64,000 nucleotides of DNA from Babylonia areolata (GCF_041734735.1 NC_134878.1:9784140-9848139); one strand, 5' to 3'; shown: positions 25,574-34,875, numbered from the stretch's first letter. Notes: a model not told the origin generated them from the letters alone. Made by a program: numbers and translations.

Positions 25574-26753
25574 ATTTGTGTGTTTGTGTAAAAAATGCCC
25601 GTCTGCTTCACAACTGAGACAGCATGATTACCATGCAAAAAAAGCCCCTTGAAATGGCAATTTGGATAAATTTTCAATCTCTTTTCATTAGTTTATACTT
25701 TATAACTAACAGATTAACTCTTATCTGGTGACCGATATACTCCTTTCTAAATCAGTTATCTGATACTAGGGGATACTGGGCCATGCCACAGAACCTTGAG
25801 CAAATTTAAAACCCAGCCCTGCAATGTTTTCTCTGGAAAATCAAATACACCCAAGTACTTTGATTTTTCAAGCATCTGAGTTCTGACTATGTACAAGCTA
25901 TTTGTCTTTGGCAGTACCATGCACAAATTTTATCTATACTCATCTCGTATCTCTTCACTAACATGCATACAAGCACACAGATGTACAAATACTGTCTTTA
26001 ATTTATAGACAAATATCCATACACAAAAGTCTGTCTAGCTGTAACCTTTCCAATTTCCAAGTTCTCTCAATTATGCTTGATATTAAAAGCTATCCACCTT
26101 CAAAGACAATTATATCAGAAGTCATAACATTACAAATCCGAAGTAAAGTATGTGTAGTGAAATGTGTTCTTCCAATTAACAGTGTTCTGGAAAAGGATAT
26201 GAGGCAGCTGTCACAGCAACATCGGTTGACTTCTTTTTTTCGTGCTGCCCTGTCTGATTAGGAGAAAATTACTTTCCGAAGTTGGTTACTGCGCAAGTCA
26301 TGAAAAAATGGGTTTCTGCCAACAACTAGCTACAGATGCAAGGAAATGATAATCATACATTGCCGGCAGACGAAAAGTCCGTTTGTCGGATGGGTTCGAT
26401 CTCAAACACGGTGCTTATGAGTGACTGAAGATTCAAACTGTAAATCTTAGCAAGGTGGAGTCCTATTTTAGCGTTAACAATTCGGAAAATGTACTAGTTC
26501 GTACTGGGCTGTATTTATGTTTATGAGCATCCAAGTAAACGCTGGCGCCAGCATACCAGGCGCTTGTCGATCTTTCTCGACGTACACCAAGCCAGGGCAT
26601 CGCTGGAACTGAAACAAATTTAGATTTAGTACTCTCTGCTATTGCACTTTTTCAAATGAATCTTACCTTATAAAGTTGCAGGCATACCACTGGTCGCTTG
26701 CCATTGTTACGGCAGAATTGAAGAGCGCTCGTTCTCAACCACAGCGAAGCCAT
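8112..26753 (-). CDS. OXCT1: OXCT1-A: succinyl-CoA:3-ketoacid CoA transferase paralogue (15 exons)
   Basis: Mitochondrial matrix enzyme of ketone-body use: succinyl-CoA + acetoacetate gives acetoacetyl-CoA + succinate, through a glutamyl-CoA thioester. Exons, in transcript order: 26753-26667, 23459-23351, 22004-21871, 21389-21297, 19705-19550, 18818-18712, 17413-17245, 16331-16223, 14345-14251, 12936-12815, 12447-12372, 11610-11521, 9560-9480, 8496-8395, 8156-8112. They sum to 1575 nt and 524 aa, against about 520 aa in human. All introns are GT-AG. Residues 1-29 are rich in Arg/Lys and lack Asp/Glu, as in a mitochondrial leader. Signature 1 is [16 protein letters not shown] (58-73); catalytic Glu347 lies in LHSENG. 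Two CoA_trans folds span about 45-280 and 295-505. Unusual: SNNAG is replaced by SDSGG (92-96) and the following conserved Tyr is Phe118. The copy is open and all splice sites are intact, so it looks functional but diverged from OXCT1-B upstream. Confidence 0.96.
8395..8496 (-). CDS. OXCT1: OXCT1-A exon 14
   Basis: Residues 477-510, starting [16 protein letters not shown]. Acceptor TACAG, donor GTGAGT. Same 102-nt length as in the paralogue. Confidence 0.96.
9480..9560 (-). CDS. OXCT1: OXCT1-A exon 13
   Basis: Residues 450-476, containing [17 protein letters not shown], a conserved SCOT block. 81 nt, phase 0, donor GTAGGA. A poly-pyrimidine tract and CCAG precede it. Confidence 0.96.
10320..10675 (+). 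mobile_element. LINE 3' end in intron 12 of OXCT1-A
   Basis: The plus strand reads [29 protein letters not shown] with an in-frame stop. This is the same C-terminal LINE motif as at 457-825. It is followed by a GT-rich 3' UTR and an ATT tail (to 10673). It is antisense to the host gene and truncated. Confidence 0.7.
11175..11310 (+). repeat. Dispersed repeat, copy 2
   Basis: Matches 4395-4530: GTTGGTCAGGAAATTCAAGC, then CACACTCAACTATGGGCAG. It lies in the intron between exons 12 and 13 of OXCT1-A. The family is unknown. Confidence 0.6.
11521..11610 (-). CDS. OXCT1: OXCT1-A exon 12
   Basis: Residues 420-449, starting [15 protein letters not shown], one of the most conserved blocks of SCOT. 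90 nt, phase 0, donor GTCAGT. The long plus-strand open frame over this exon is its antisense shadow. Confidence 0.97.
12316..12340. repeat. Pentanucleotide microsatellite ATTCT
   Basis: Five tandem ATTCT units, then a short CA run, just 3' (transcript sense) of exon 11. Confidence 0.9.
12372..12447 (-). CDS. OXCT1: OXCT1-A exon 11
   Basis: Residues 394-419, [20 protein letters not shown] then NWMIP. 76 nt. The first base completes a split Gly codon. Human has GGHVDLTMLGAMQV at this place. Confidence 0.96.
12815..12936 (-). CDS. OXCT1: OXCT1-A exon 10
   Basis: Residues 354-394, [20 protein letters not shown] through [10 protein letters not shown]. 122 nt, donor GTACGT. Same length as in OXCT1-B. 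Confidence 0.97.
13855..14205. repeat. Degenerate minisatellite in intron 9 of OXCT1-A
   Basis: About six to seven decayed units built on TATGCATGAACAA.TT.GTGAATGCC with spacings near 50-60 bp. It lies immediately downstream (transcript sense) of exon 9. Old array, no coding signal. Confidence 0.65.
14251..14345 (-). CDS. OXCT1: OXCT1-A exon 9 (catalytic Glu)
   Basis: Residues 322-353. It begins [18 protein letters not shown] and carries LHSENG, the second CoA-transferase signature. Glu347 is equivalent to human Glu344, which forms the enzyme-CoA thioester. 95 nt, donor GTGAGT. Confidence 0.97.
14358..14448. repeat. 23-bp direct repeat beside exon 9
   Basis: The same 23 bases (core GAATCTGTTCAATGCCCTTA) occur at 14358-14380 and 14426-14448, 68 bp apart. 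The first copy begins 13 bp from the exon 9 acceptor. Confidence 0.85.
16223..16331 (-). CDS. OXCT1: OXCT1-A exon 8 (inter-domain linker)
   Basis: Residues 286-322. The linker [19 protein letters not shown] is followed by [17 protein letters not shown]. One codon shorter than the paralogue's exon, and the least conserved part outside the leader. Donor GTATCC in both copies. Confidence 0.95.
17245..17413 (-). CDS. OXCT1: OXCT1-A exon 7
   Basis: Residues 229-285, [20 protein letters not shown] through EKRIE. 169 nt, donor GTGAGG, acceptor AACAG. Typical N-domain end of SCOT. Confidence 0.97.
18150..18682. mobile_element. TTAA-flanked MITE carrying an internal 35-bp array
   Basis: The left end TTAACTCTTTCACTGCC and the inverted right end TTAATTCTTTCACTTCC form short terminal inverted repeats bounded by TTAA, as in piggyBac-type MITEs. 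It is 533 bp with no transposase, in intron 6 of OXCT1-A. The tandem array starts inside the left terminus. Confidence 0.65.
18165..18444. repeat. Tandem array, 8 x 35 bp, with a 4-unit higher-order pattern
   Basis: Eight 35-bp units (CCATAGGCAACCTTAGCTGA...). Units 3 and 7 share a C-to-T change (TTAGTT), and units 4 and 8 end in A, not G. The array is therefore two copies of a 140-bp four-unit block. Confidence 0.95.
18712..18818 (-). CDS. OXCT1: OXCT1-A exon 6
   Basis: Residues 194-229, [20 protein letters not shown] then [11 protein letters not shown]. 107 nt ending in phase 2. Donor GTCAGA, acceptor TTGCAG. Confidence 0.97.
19550..19705 (-). CDS. OXCT1: OXCT1-A exon 5
   Basis: Residues 142-193, [20 protein letters not shown], then [20 protein letters not shown]. 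156 nt, two codons longer than in OXCT1-B because of a Gly/Pro-rich insertion after IKY. Confidence 0.97.
19894..20562 (+). mobile_element. piggyBac-like deletion derivative (core 19972-20562)
   Basis: The core is bounded by TTAA at 19972 and 20559, with about 30-bp terminal inverted repeats (CCTTTGAGCCCTGACCACCG). Inside, a plus-strand frame (20068-20430) begins [18 protein letters not shown] and continues into an Asp/Glu-rich stretch, like the acidic N-terminus of piggyBac transposases. The catalytic DDD domain is missing. Two extra partial left termini lie just outside at 19894 and 19927. It sits in an OXCT1-A intron, in antisense. Confidence 0.7.
20600..20835 (-). mobile_element. tRNA-derived SINE, family 3
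   Basis: Read on the minus strand it has a B-box-like GGGTTCGAGGCCC near its head, then GGGGAAGGTTGAAACAGGAG and GAGAGGATTGGGCTCCGCCT. The same order occurs near 28350-28650, 28168-28345, 34690-34875 and 48885-49125, and the 3' half occurs at 29640-29860. It is diverged. Confidence 0.65.
21297..21389 (-). CDS. OXCT1: OXCT1-A exon 4
   Basis: Residues 111-141, [17 protein letters not shown] then [14 protein letters not shown]. Phe118 stands where other SCOTs have Tyr (SSYVGEN). 93 nt, phase 0. Confidence 0.97.
21428..21510. repeat. CA microsatellite
   Basis: CA units with a few interruptions, just upstream (transcript sense) of exon 4 of OXCT1-A. Confidence 0.95.
21871..22004 (-). CDS. OXCT1: OXCT1-A exon 3
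   Basis: Residues 66-110. [12 protein letters not shown] completes signature 1 and keeps the Cys equivalent to Cys28 of mature pig SCOT. The next block is [19 protein letters not shown], where SCOTs normally have [13 protein letters not shown]. 134 nt, donor GTAAGA. Confidence 0.97.
22845..22927. repeat. Long imperfect hairpin (about 39-bp arms)
   Basis: The arm CAATATTTCAGCTTGGAGC... pairs with the downstream arm, whose complement reads CAGTATTTTAGCTTGAAACC..., leaving only about a 5-base loop. About nine mismatches in 39. It lies in intron 2 of OXCT1-A and could be an old MITE or a transcribed hairpin. Confidence 0.75.
23351..23459 (-). CDS. OXCT1: OXCT1-A exon 2
   Basis: Residues 30-66. 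Variable leader remainder, then [20 protein letters not shown], the start of the mature enzyme and of signature 1. 109 nt, donor GTGATG, acceptor TGCAG. Confidence 0.95.
23582..23633. repeat. Poly-T / poly-G tract
   Basis: A T-rich run is followed by G homopolymers (about 12 and 8 G) separated by GT. A G-quadruplex is possible on the plus strand. Confidence 0.85.
24455..24500. repeat. CA microsatellite
   Basis: About 22 perfect CA units in intron 1 of OXCT1-A. Confidence 0.95.
25508..25570. repeat. TC/CA compound microsatellite
   Basis: About 14 TC units join directly to about 15 CA units, in intron 1 of OXCT1-A. Confidence 0.95.
26667..26753 (-). CDS. OXCT1: OXCT1-A exon 1 (start and mitochondrial leader)
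   Basis: [20 protein letters not shown] then PVVCLQLYK, 29 codons with five Arg/Lys and no acidic residue. The start was chosen because it is the only upstream in-frame ATG giving a leader, and because exon 1 of OXCT1-B also has exactly 29 codons starting MAS. Donor GTAAGA. Confidence 0.92.
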
Positions 26754-27200
26754 GTTTTGATTTGCCAAGGCCGATTCAGAGAAGGACACGGGCGGCTGAC
26801 CTTTTGGAATTCAAGGCCGTTTGCAAGGTCAAACAGCTGGACAGGTGGACCTTCAGAAGAAGTTTCGAAAAGCTATTTTATCGTTATAGGTAATCCGTAC
26901 TCCAAGCTTGAGTTCACAGCTTGTACCGAGCTCGGTTTTGAAACGCCACCTATATATATAGGAACTGAGAGGGTGGAGTGCCGGTTGCAACACCGCGTCA
27001 GTGGGCTAGGAAGAGCACTGCACAGTTCACACCGCGGCAAAACAACTTGTTTTTCCGTGCGCACACCGCGCGTCATGAAACGAGGTCTGTGTACCATTTG
27101 ATTGGAGTAGAGCCAATTGTATGCTCCTTTGTCCAAAAAAAAGTTTGGGTGAAATCCGGTATCCCCGAGTCGAAATTAACATTGCGCATTCACACACATA
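26754..27200 (-). promoter_or_regulatory. Probable 5' UTR and promoter region of OXCT1-A
   Basis: Sequence upstream of the OXCT1-A ATG. A symmetric CCTATATATATAGG lies at 26949-26962, about 200 bp upstream, and could serve as a TATA element. The transcription start is unknown. Confidence 0.3.
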
Positions 27201-28164
27201 AATAATGACAGGCGTTACATCACAGCATTTTTTTTTTTCTTACACTTTCTGAGAATGTTCACATCACTTTGGTTTCCTTTCACGTGAATGATTTTCGTGC
27301 ACTGCCAAAGTTTCGCCAATAACAAAACTTTTGGCACGTCATATTGAGAACTTGATGCGGGAAAAATAAGATGGATGTTGACTGACTCTTGAATTCAAGA
27401 GGTACTGGGGGGGTTCGAAGAAGGTGCGACTGAGGTTGAGGGGAGTGTGCGCGTGTGGGCCCGTGTGGGGGTGGGGTGTACGCGCTTACGTACAATGTGT
27501 GTCGCTGACGGCCGTTTGACCATCAACGCTAAGCCTTCACCAGAATGCCATTCAAACCATATTGCAAATAACACGTGACCATTTATTCGTGTGTGTATCA
27601 GTGTGTGTGTGTGGTTTCCTTTTTTGTTTTTGTTTTTAATAGCGTTTTTTCAAAGTTGTTTTGTGTGGGGGCGTTTTCTGCATGGGCCTTACTATGAATT
27701 ATCTTTCCTACCTACACCATCAAAATAATTACTAACAGAACTCAGAAGTCGCGTGTTAACACTTAAAAATCAAACTTCAGTCAAACGGCCCCCGGCGGTC
27801 ACGGGACCAATTTTCGTGCTATTTGAAGTCATGTGTTCGGATGTGGGAGCCAGTAAACCTCCGTCAGTAGCATCAGTGTAATCTCAGTCCACCTTTCTGT
27901 TATTCAGTCGTCCATAGAGTTCGGCGTAAAAACGATGTCAGCGAAATCAGTGAACCATGAAACCAGTTGACACGAACCGACACGTACTTGACTCAAGCCG
28001 CCACTGGCCCGGCAGGTTTCTTTTTCATCTTTGCCGCTGGTATGCTGTTGTTGAGACTTAATAATAATGATCAAGACTGTCAGCTTAAACTGAAGATCAG
28101 AATCCCCTTTAATTGCCTGTTTGGACCATCGGCTCGGGACTGTCAATATTCATATCCGCTTTAT
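27201..28164. other. Unassigned intergenic sequence
   Basis: No gene was recognised. Moderately GC-rich, with a short GT run near 27590-27610. Short open frames on both strands have no motifs. Confidence 0.4.
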
Positions 28165-28345
28165 CTAAGCCTCGGTAATTAGGCGGGGCACAATCCTCTC
28201 CGTTGGTTTTAACCGCTAGTTCCCCGGCCTAAAACTGTTACACATTCACACCTGGAGTGGGGAATTTCAGTCGGAGTAAAGTGCCTTTCCTAAGTCGGAC
28301 ACTGTACCATACCGCAGCAATCAGGGACTCGAACTGTTCGAAATT
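28165..28345 (-). mobile_element. tRNA-derived SINE family 3, minus copy of a head-to-head pair
   Basis: Read on the minus strand: GTTCGAGTCCCTGATTGCTG (B-box region), AGGAAAGGCACTTTACTCC and GAGAGGATTGTGCCCCGCC. Its head abuts the head of the plus-strand copy that follows. Confidence 0.65.
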
Positions 28346-28349
28346 GTAC

Positions 28350-28740
28350 TGCCGGATCTACCGTGGCAGAATCGGAAAGGCGTTGGACGGCCAGTGATCA
28401 TGGTTCGAGGCTCCGTTGATATTCAGTATGTCCTCAGTTTGGAAAGGTATTTTACTCTGATGTTCCTCACCGGCTCCACCTAGGTTTGAACAGCCGGTTC
28501 GGGGAAGGTTGAAACCGCGGCCGGAAGGAGAGGAATGGGCCCCGCCTTCCTGTGCTCGGACGGAGTCCTAGACACAGAAGTCACAGCCCCGGCGATGGCC
28601 GTGAAAAACAATAAGGGACCTTTAACCTATCAGCTTTCGCGGCCTCAGTTGTGCGGCGCTCGAGGTGGGAGGTGGATTGCTGATGGACAGAAAGAAAGAG
28701 CAGCTCAGTCTCACTTGACTTTAAGCGCATCAGTATAGCC
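28350..28740 (+). mobile_element. tRNA-derived SINE family 3, plus copy
   Basis: A-box-like TGGCAGAATCGG near 28363, then B-box GGTTCGAGGCTCC, then GGTTGAAACCGCGG and GGGCCCCGCCTTCC, ending in CCCCGGCGATGGCCGTGAAA and further 3' sequence shared with 29640-29860. Confidence 0.7.
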
Positions 28741-28965
28741 CGCCATAGGTCGTTAAACTGTCTCAGCCGGGTGTGTGTGTGTGTGGGGAGGGTCGGGGGG
28801 TGGTTGTTGCTGCTGGTTTTTTGGCAAGTCGGGCGTCTTTATATTCATTTTTTCCTTGTTATATTTTTCTTGTATTCCCTGGAGTAATCTGTAGGTTCAG
28901 TTCCTTTTGGGGGGTATGGTGAAAACAAGCCAGTAGGTGCTTATTCATATTCGGCCCATAATATG

Positions 28966-28967
<2 letters not shown>

Positions 28968-29004
<37 letters not shown>
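28968..29004. repeat. TC microsatellite
   Basis: About 17 perfect CT units. Confidence 0.95.
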
Positions 29005-29007
<3 letters not shown>

Positions 29008-29596
29008 AAGCACATACATTGTCTGTTTTTCTGTCTCAGTCTCCCGGAGACATCCGGCGAATAAGCCTCACCTATCCCCCCTTTAAAAAAATCAAAAAAG
29101 GTGTTCGCCGGTTTTGAAACTATACTTTTCTAAGTTCACTAGTTTGTCTTACCAGGTGGTTCAGTCACGCACGCGTTCACTTTTTTTCCTTTTCTTTTTT
29201 AAGTCAGTAAAATTTTGGGCTGGAAAAGCCCGTCAGCCTCAAATGTTGTTGTTTTTTTTTTTTTTTTTTTTTTTGTTTATGTAGTTCGGTCTGTTTGACG
29301 TGGATTTTAAACGGCCACCTGCGTCGGTGTGTATGTGAGAATGCGTAGACGTGTGCGGGTTTGTGTGCAAGTTTGGTGTGTTTTATTTGCATTTCATGTC
29401 TCCAGTGTTTAGAAAAAGCTACTGAGTGCACCCGCCGACACACGTTACAACAAAAAATGGAGTGAAAGTAGTTGTGGGAGGGGGCGCGGGGGGGTGGGGG
29501 GGGGGGGAGAGAAGTATTAGTTTAGGCAAGTCAAGATATGGAGGGGTTTATGTGTGCTTTTGTTCTTTTGTTGTTGTTTTTTTAGGGGGGGGGGTG

Positions 29597-29632
<36 letters not shown>
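29597..29632. repeat. GT microsatellite
   Basis: About 17 GT units after a G-run, directly before a SINE family 3 tail. Confidence 0.95.
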
Positions 29633-29633
<1 letters not shown>

Positions 29634-29639
29634 CTTTGG

Positions 29640-29860
29640 AAGACTGAAGAGGATTGGGCCCCGCCTTTCTCCATAATGCCGAGCCCCAAACACATTGCAC
29701 ATGAAGTTGACTGCCCCAGCGATGGCCGAAAAGCAACGTGGAACTTCTATCAGTTTTCGTCCGGAGTTGTGCGACTCTCACGGAAAGAGTGACTCTCGAC
29801 CCCAGCCTCTGAACAACTTGACCTCACAAGGTCAAGGGCGTCAGCCAACAGGTCGTTAAT
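29640..29860 (+). mobile_element. SINE family 3, 5'-truncated copy
   Basis: Begins in the 3' half at GAGGATTGGGCCCCGCC, then GCCGAGCCCCAAACACATTG and GCCCCAGCGATGGCC. It is collinear with 28528-28740 and with the reverse of 48885-49000. Confidence 0.65.
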
Positions 29861-29864
29861 CTCA

Positions 29865-30245
29865 ACGCTTGATCACTCAGCTGGCACTTGTTGCACGAAC
29901 GTGGTGAGTCAAGCGACCTACAATGGCTGGCGTCCAAACGGTCCAGTCGCTCAGGCCCACGAAACTGCAAATATAACTATATGTCCTTGCTTTGGCCTGT
30001 CGTATTGGTTTGAGAATGGGTGTGTGGTCAATGGCACGGACTTGATATTCAAGACACGTCAACGCTGACGAGGCAAACCTGAATGCGCAGAAACGCAGCG
30101 ACTTCAGCGCTAAAAATAGGGGTATCGGCAAAGCACGGCGAAGCGACGCGTGGACGCGTGGCCGCCATGTTTAGTTGTGGAAATCACCGCACGGTCAGCG
30201 CGCACTGAGTTCTGCTGTGTTGACACTTTAGGGGAACTCTGCATC
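29865..30245. promoter_or_regulatory. CpG-rich patch, possible promoter
   Basis: CpG dinucleotides are dense here compared with the surroundings. On the minus strand AACATGGCGGCCACGCG resembles a YY1 or initiator-ATG context (near 30170). No exon of a known gene follows. It may be an unannotated 5' end. Confidence 0.25.
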
Positions 30246-30929
30246 TCACTGTGGCCATTTGATAGGACTGACAGCATACTAGAATAAACGTTGGCCTGTT
30301 TTCTCTCTCCCGAAGTGTGAACGGAATGAGTGAAATGACGAACTGCCAATCAACTCTCATACTCCCACTGCAGTTGCCGTACACCTATTTTAGCCTCCAA
30401 AATTCAGTAAACTATTTTATCGGCTATTTTTGTGCATGTATGAAAAGAGATTACCATTAGTAAATGTTGTAACCCATTTTCGATTCATTTAATAGGTTAT
30501 TTAACTCGTTTTGATGTGGATTCAGTCACTAAACTAACATGCTTTCAACTTTCTTTATTGAACCATTTTTATTTTTACATTGAAAAGGCCACTCCCTCTT
30601 AAGTTAAGTGGTAGCAAGTGAATCTGAATTTTAGTACAATAACGTCCGGTAAAATGGACGAAAACCATTGAAAATGGGTCACATCCACTGATGGTAGTAG
30701 ACCTACTATTCAAACTAGTTATGCATGAAAAATTGCAGATCCTGGCGTTTGGAAAGAGAACACTTACTGACGACATCCCCAATGTTGATGCAAACGCAGT
30801 TCACAGACCAGCAGGTCTCAGCAATTGGCATGTAATGCTCCAAGGCAATCGAGTTGTACTTTGACCGAGGACTTTTTGTCTTCCCACCACCACCCACCCT
30901 TGGCGTACACACGCTGAGGAAAGCACGTG

Positions 30930-31360
30930 TTCCAACTTGTACGTGTGCGCTTGCACGCGAGGTCGTGTTTGTGTGGATGGGCGTGTCCGTGTGTGTGTTG
31001 GTTTGAGACAGTGGGGAAAGACCAAGAGGGATCGGTGTGTGTGTGTGTTGGGGGAAGGGGAGGGGAGTAGATTCGCGAGGAGGAAAGTACATGCAACTCA
31101 GTGCGTCAGGTGCAAAAGTGCTCACGTACGTGCGTGTGAATGTGCCTAAGTATTTCATATATGGCAGTTCAATGTCCTACCTTTTGTGTTTCAGTTTTCT
31201 TCCTTTCGTCTGTTATTCGTTTCTTTATTCATTCTGCAAAGGGTTTGCGATTGAAAAAAAAAAAAAAACCCTGTTCATAGTTTGAACCAGAACTTGGAAT
31301 TACTATTATAGTTCGAAAGAGCGCAACAGCCGGGCTGTGTGTGTATGTGAAGAGGAGAGA

Positions 31361-31396
<36 letters not shown>

Positions 31397-31510
31397 AGTG
31401 TGTGTGTGTGTGTGAGGGGGAGAGAGAGAGAGTGTGTGTGTGTGTGTAGTTTATGTGTCCCTGTGGTGTTACTGTGTGTGTGTGTGTGTGAGAGAGAGAG
31501 AAGGGGAGGG
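30930..31510. repeat. GT/GA-rich simple-repeat region
   Basis: Interrupted GT runs at about 30960-31060, then GT/GA arrays at about 31360-31505. Long frames in several phases across it come from this composition, not from a gene. Confidence 0.85.
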
Positions 31511-32799
31511 GGCAGGAAGGGGGGGTGTAATCGGTTAACGTCAGTGGATGGGAGGAAGGAGGGAGCGGAATATTTAGCCAAGTTCGTAAAGTGACAGGAT
31601 GTGTACACAATCAAAATACGCATAACAATGTTCGAGTCCATCCACGCACAGCGATCCAGTGCGTGTTCCAGGTGGGTGAAATTAATGTCACTCCGTGAAC
31701 CCCACTTCCACACGTTGGGTTTTTTTTGTTGGTTTTTTTTTTGTTTTGTTTTTTGTTTTAAACACGCTGCTATCACACTGCTGTGGTGTCAGCCGGTGTG
31801 TATACAATTGTGCTGAAATAAGTTACTGACAACATATATCATGTGTGGAACAGAAAGGCGCGCCCGCCAAGTTTGTGTGTGCGCGCTGGCGCGTCGCCAG
31901 CCCAGTGATATGCGGGGTGGACGGTCAACGGAGGGGTGTATTACGGTAGGGGAGACGGAGATTTCGACAGTTCCGTCCAAACAGCCCTAGTACTGTTTCA
32001 AGCTGTAGATCGATCGGCAAGATCGATAAAACAGATCAGGTTGCCATCAGTTGACAATTGCATGGTTTGTCATAATACAACCCCTCTCCTGCGTATCCAG
32101 CGAAGTTGATACTGCGTTCATTTTAAACTTTTTCGGGTGTTTTTTCGAAATTTGTGTGTGTGTTATTTTCTTTTTTTTTTCTTTTTTTTTTATAATCAAC
32201 TGACTGTGATATGGGGATGGATGGCGGGAATACACTGCACGGCCACTACTGAAGCTAGTGTTCATGTCAGTCGACCTAAAAGAAAAAAGAGGGGTGGGGG
32301 GTGTTGGGAGGGGGAGGTTGGGGGGGGGGGGGCGGGGTTGTGGGTTACTGGGTTACTTTTTGCATGAGCAGATACGGCGTGGCTGGGCTTTCCACTGGTT
32401 GGCAATTAACTGACTGTTGTTGTTTTTGTTGTTTTAAACGTTGCATAAATAAGTGACTGCACTGGCATTGTCAGTTCTGCTATGACCGAGACGCGACTCG
32501 GATCAGCACTGTCCCGCGTTCAAGCCCAACTTCAGCCGGTAGATCGTTCACGAACTCAAGTTTCCGTCAGTCTGTATGACTGAGGGTCCAGCCTGGGGAC
32601 GTTCAAATCAATCCCAGCTGCAGCTGGTACCTACTAGTATTGTATAACTGCATGGTTCCCGATCAGTTGAAGTGACACGAGCCAAATGTATTCCGTCAGT
32701 GCTGACAAATGGATTGCTATTCGCATCCGTCGTCAGTGAAAGAAATAGGACACGTATATACCCGGTTACCTACGTTGACAGAGTCCCTCTCTCTCTATG
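31511..32799. other. Unassigned intergenic sequence
   Basis: No gene was recognised. Contains T-rich stretches (31719-31760, 32168-32192) and a G-run (32322-32331). Confidence 0.4.
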
Positions 32800-32802
32800 A
32801 TG

Positions 32803-32861
32803 TGTGTGTGTGTGTGTTGTGTGCGTGTGTGAGGTATGTGTGTGTGTGTGTGTGTGTGTGT
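32803..32861. repeat. GT microsatellite
   Basis: Two GT runs separated by a short GCGTGTGTGAGG segment. Confidence 0.9.
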
Positions 32862-33299
32862 TTAGACGTGACTGTGCCTGAGTAAACTTTACAGCTAGCT
32901 AGGACTTAAGTGAAACCGCCGTGGCGACTCAGTCGGATATGCTGCGAAGATGACGGATCTCTGAAGGCACTAAATAGGTATACAGTAGAAGTATCAGTAA
33001 TGCTAATACCAATAATTAGGTCTAGTAATACTAATACAAATAATGATAGTAATATTACAAAGCTTGCTAACAAAACACTGTATATTAAAGTGATTGTTAT
33101 AATTTCTTTGCGTTTCACTGATTTGTAGACAACCTATAGCAACAGAAAGGGTGCAAAGCCGAAGAGCGAGCAACTAAATTATTACGCAAATCTATGACTC
33201 GAGCTACCAACAGAGAATTACATGATTAAATTTGCATTCACTAAAGGGGTAGAAGGTTAAAGAGGCGATTAAACAGACTGAAACCTACAAGATATAATT

Positions 33300-33490
33300 A
33301 AACTGCTTTAATGGTGTTAATGTAAATATTTTTAGAATGTCAGATTAGGAAAGTACAAGAAAATGATGAAAATTTGAAAGGAGTACTGGAACTTGAATAC
33401 CAACCTATGGCAAAAATCATTAGCTAATAGAATTGCACTAATATGGAAGGCACTACCAACTGAAACTAAACTTGCATGGACTGACTAATG
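33300..33490 (+). mobile_element. Possible LINE C-terminal fragment
   Basis: The plus strand can read LANRIALIWKALPTETKL after a basic stretch. This resembles the F..RV...WN.LP block near the end of non-LTR reverse transcriptases. It is short and decayed. Confidence 0.4.
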
Positions 33491-34433
33491 TGTTCAATCT
33501 TGACATGAAAACTAGGGGTTTTTGTTTTTTTGGGGTTTTTTTGTTTTTGTTTTGTTTGTTTTTTGTTGTTGTTTTTTGTTTGTTTTACTTTGACTTAAGG
33601 ATGAATTACAGTGAATGAATGAGGCAGCGAAATAGCGTTTGCGTGCAGTATTCCACAAATAAGGAAAAAGAGACATTGAAGGGGACATAAAAAATAAGGC
33701 CGTGAGGCCTGGGCAGACAATATGCCAGTCCCTACACGACAGCAACTACTACTGCAACTACTGACTACTGCTATCTCAGTTTTATCACTTACTGTACGGA
33801 CGAAGAAGTTCATTAAGGTCGGTCTCTGAACATTGGCACAAATGAACTTTGCCTCAATTTCCGTTCGACAGATAATGAGAAGCGACGCCGAAGAATGGCG
33901 TAAGTGAAGTGAATAAGTAGGCCTTTAACCAGATAAACAAAACCGGCAATCTGCGGAAAGGCTTGCGGGAGATTCGTGACACGCCGGAATAATCAATTCA
34001 CGGTGATAAGTCAACTTGAGGCTGACTTTCACATTTTGTGGACAGTTTCAGATTCTGAGTTTCAAGTTGTAATACAATTTCAGATAGGGGAACCATTGCA
34101 TTTTATCCCCAAAACTAAGCTTGTCCCTAAATGCACGAAATCAACTGGCTTCAGTTACACGAAAGCCATGGTTTCGCTGCAACTGATGTTTCCTGCGCCG
34201 AATCACACGTCTAAGTGTAGTTAATCGTTTCGAACAGTATTCTTCGAACTAATACTTGTGTCAGAGGGAAGAGGGGGTATTGTAACGGCAGACTGCCAAC
34301 AGGAATTCAAACCATCATGCACCTCAGTATAATTTTAATTGGCCTGATCGACCAACTAACCCGACATTTAAAAGAGCCGCACTACTTGTTGTACAGGGCT
34401 ACTGCTTCTGGAAAGCTAAAGTGTGTTTGTTGG

Positions 34434-34435
<2 letters not shown>

Positions 34436-34470
<35 letters not shown>
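34436..34470. repeat. GT microsatellite
   Basis: About 16 TG units followed by a T-rich run. Confidence 0.95.
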
Positions 34471-34471
<1 letters not shown>

Positions 34472-34689
34472 TTTGTTGTTGTTTTTTTTCTTTTTCTTCT
34501 TAATTTTAATTAGATACCGTGCTTTCAGTTTATGCACTAAGTGCTAACAGTACAATTTTGTGTCAATATCGAAACGGATTGCTTTTTCAATATTCTCCCG
34601 TGTTAAAAATGTTCGCGTTCTGTCGGAAAATTATTTCAGGAAGACAGCTAAAGGTCCCCATGACCTTTTGTCGGGGTCACCGGCCATGT

Positions 34690-34875
34690 TTCTAAGCGTT
34701 TGGCTGAGGAAAGCGGGAGCCATATCCTCTCCTTCCGCCGTTTTAACTCCCCCTCAACCGAAGTTAGATACTGAGGTGACCGTGGCTGAGGAAAATTTGG
34801 AGTAACTTGAACCGCGTCTTACACCATGCCGAAACGGGTCCTGGAAGTCTGATCACTGCGGAACACTGGATCAGA
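34690..34875 (-). mobile_element. SINE family 3, diverged copy
   Basis: The plus strand reads GAGCCATATCCTCTCCTTCC, then CCCCTCAACCGAAG and a TTGAACCGCG-like B-box relic. This is the order seen in the other minus copies at lower similarity. Confidence 0.5.

Noticed and set aside
26676-27101. Plus-strand frame of 141 codons over the start of OXCT1-A
   Set aside because: It begins in antisense to coding exon 1 and continues through the promoter, with no recognisable domain.
31275-31776. Overlapping long open frames rich in His-Thr or Cys-Val
   Set aside because: They are translations of GT/CA and GA microsatellites.
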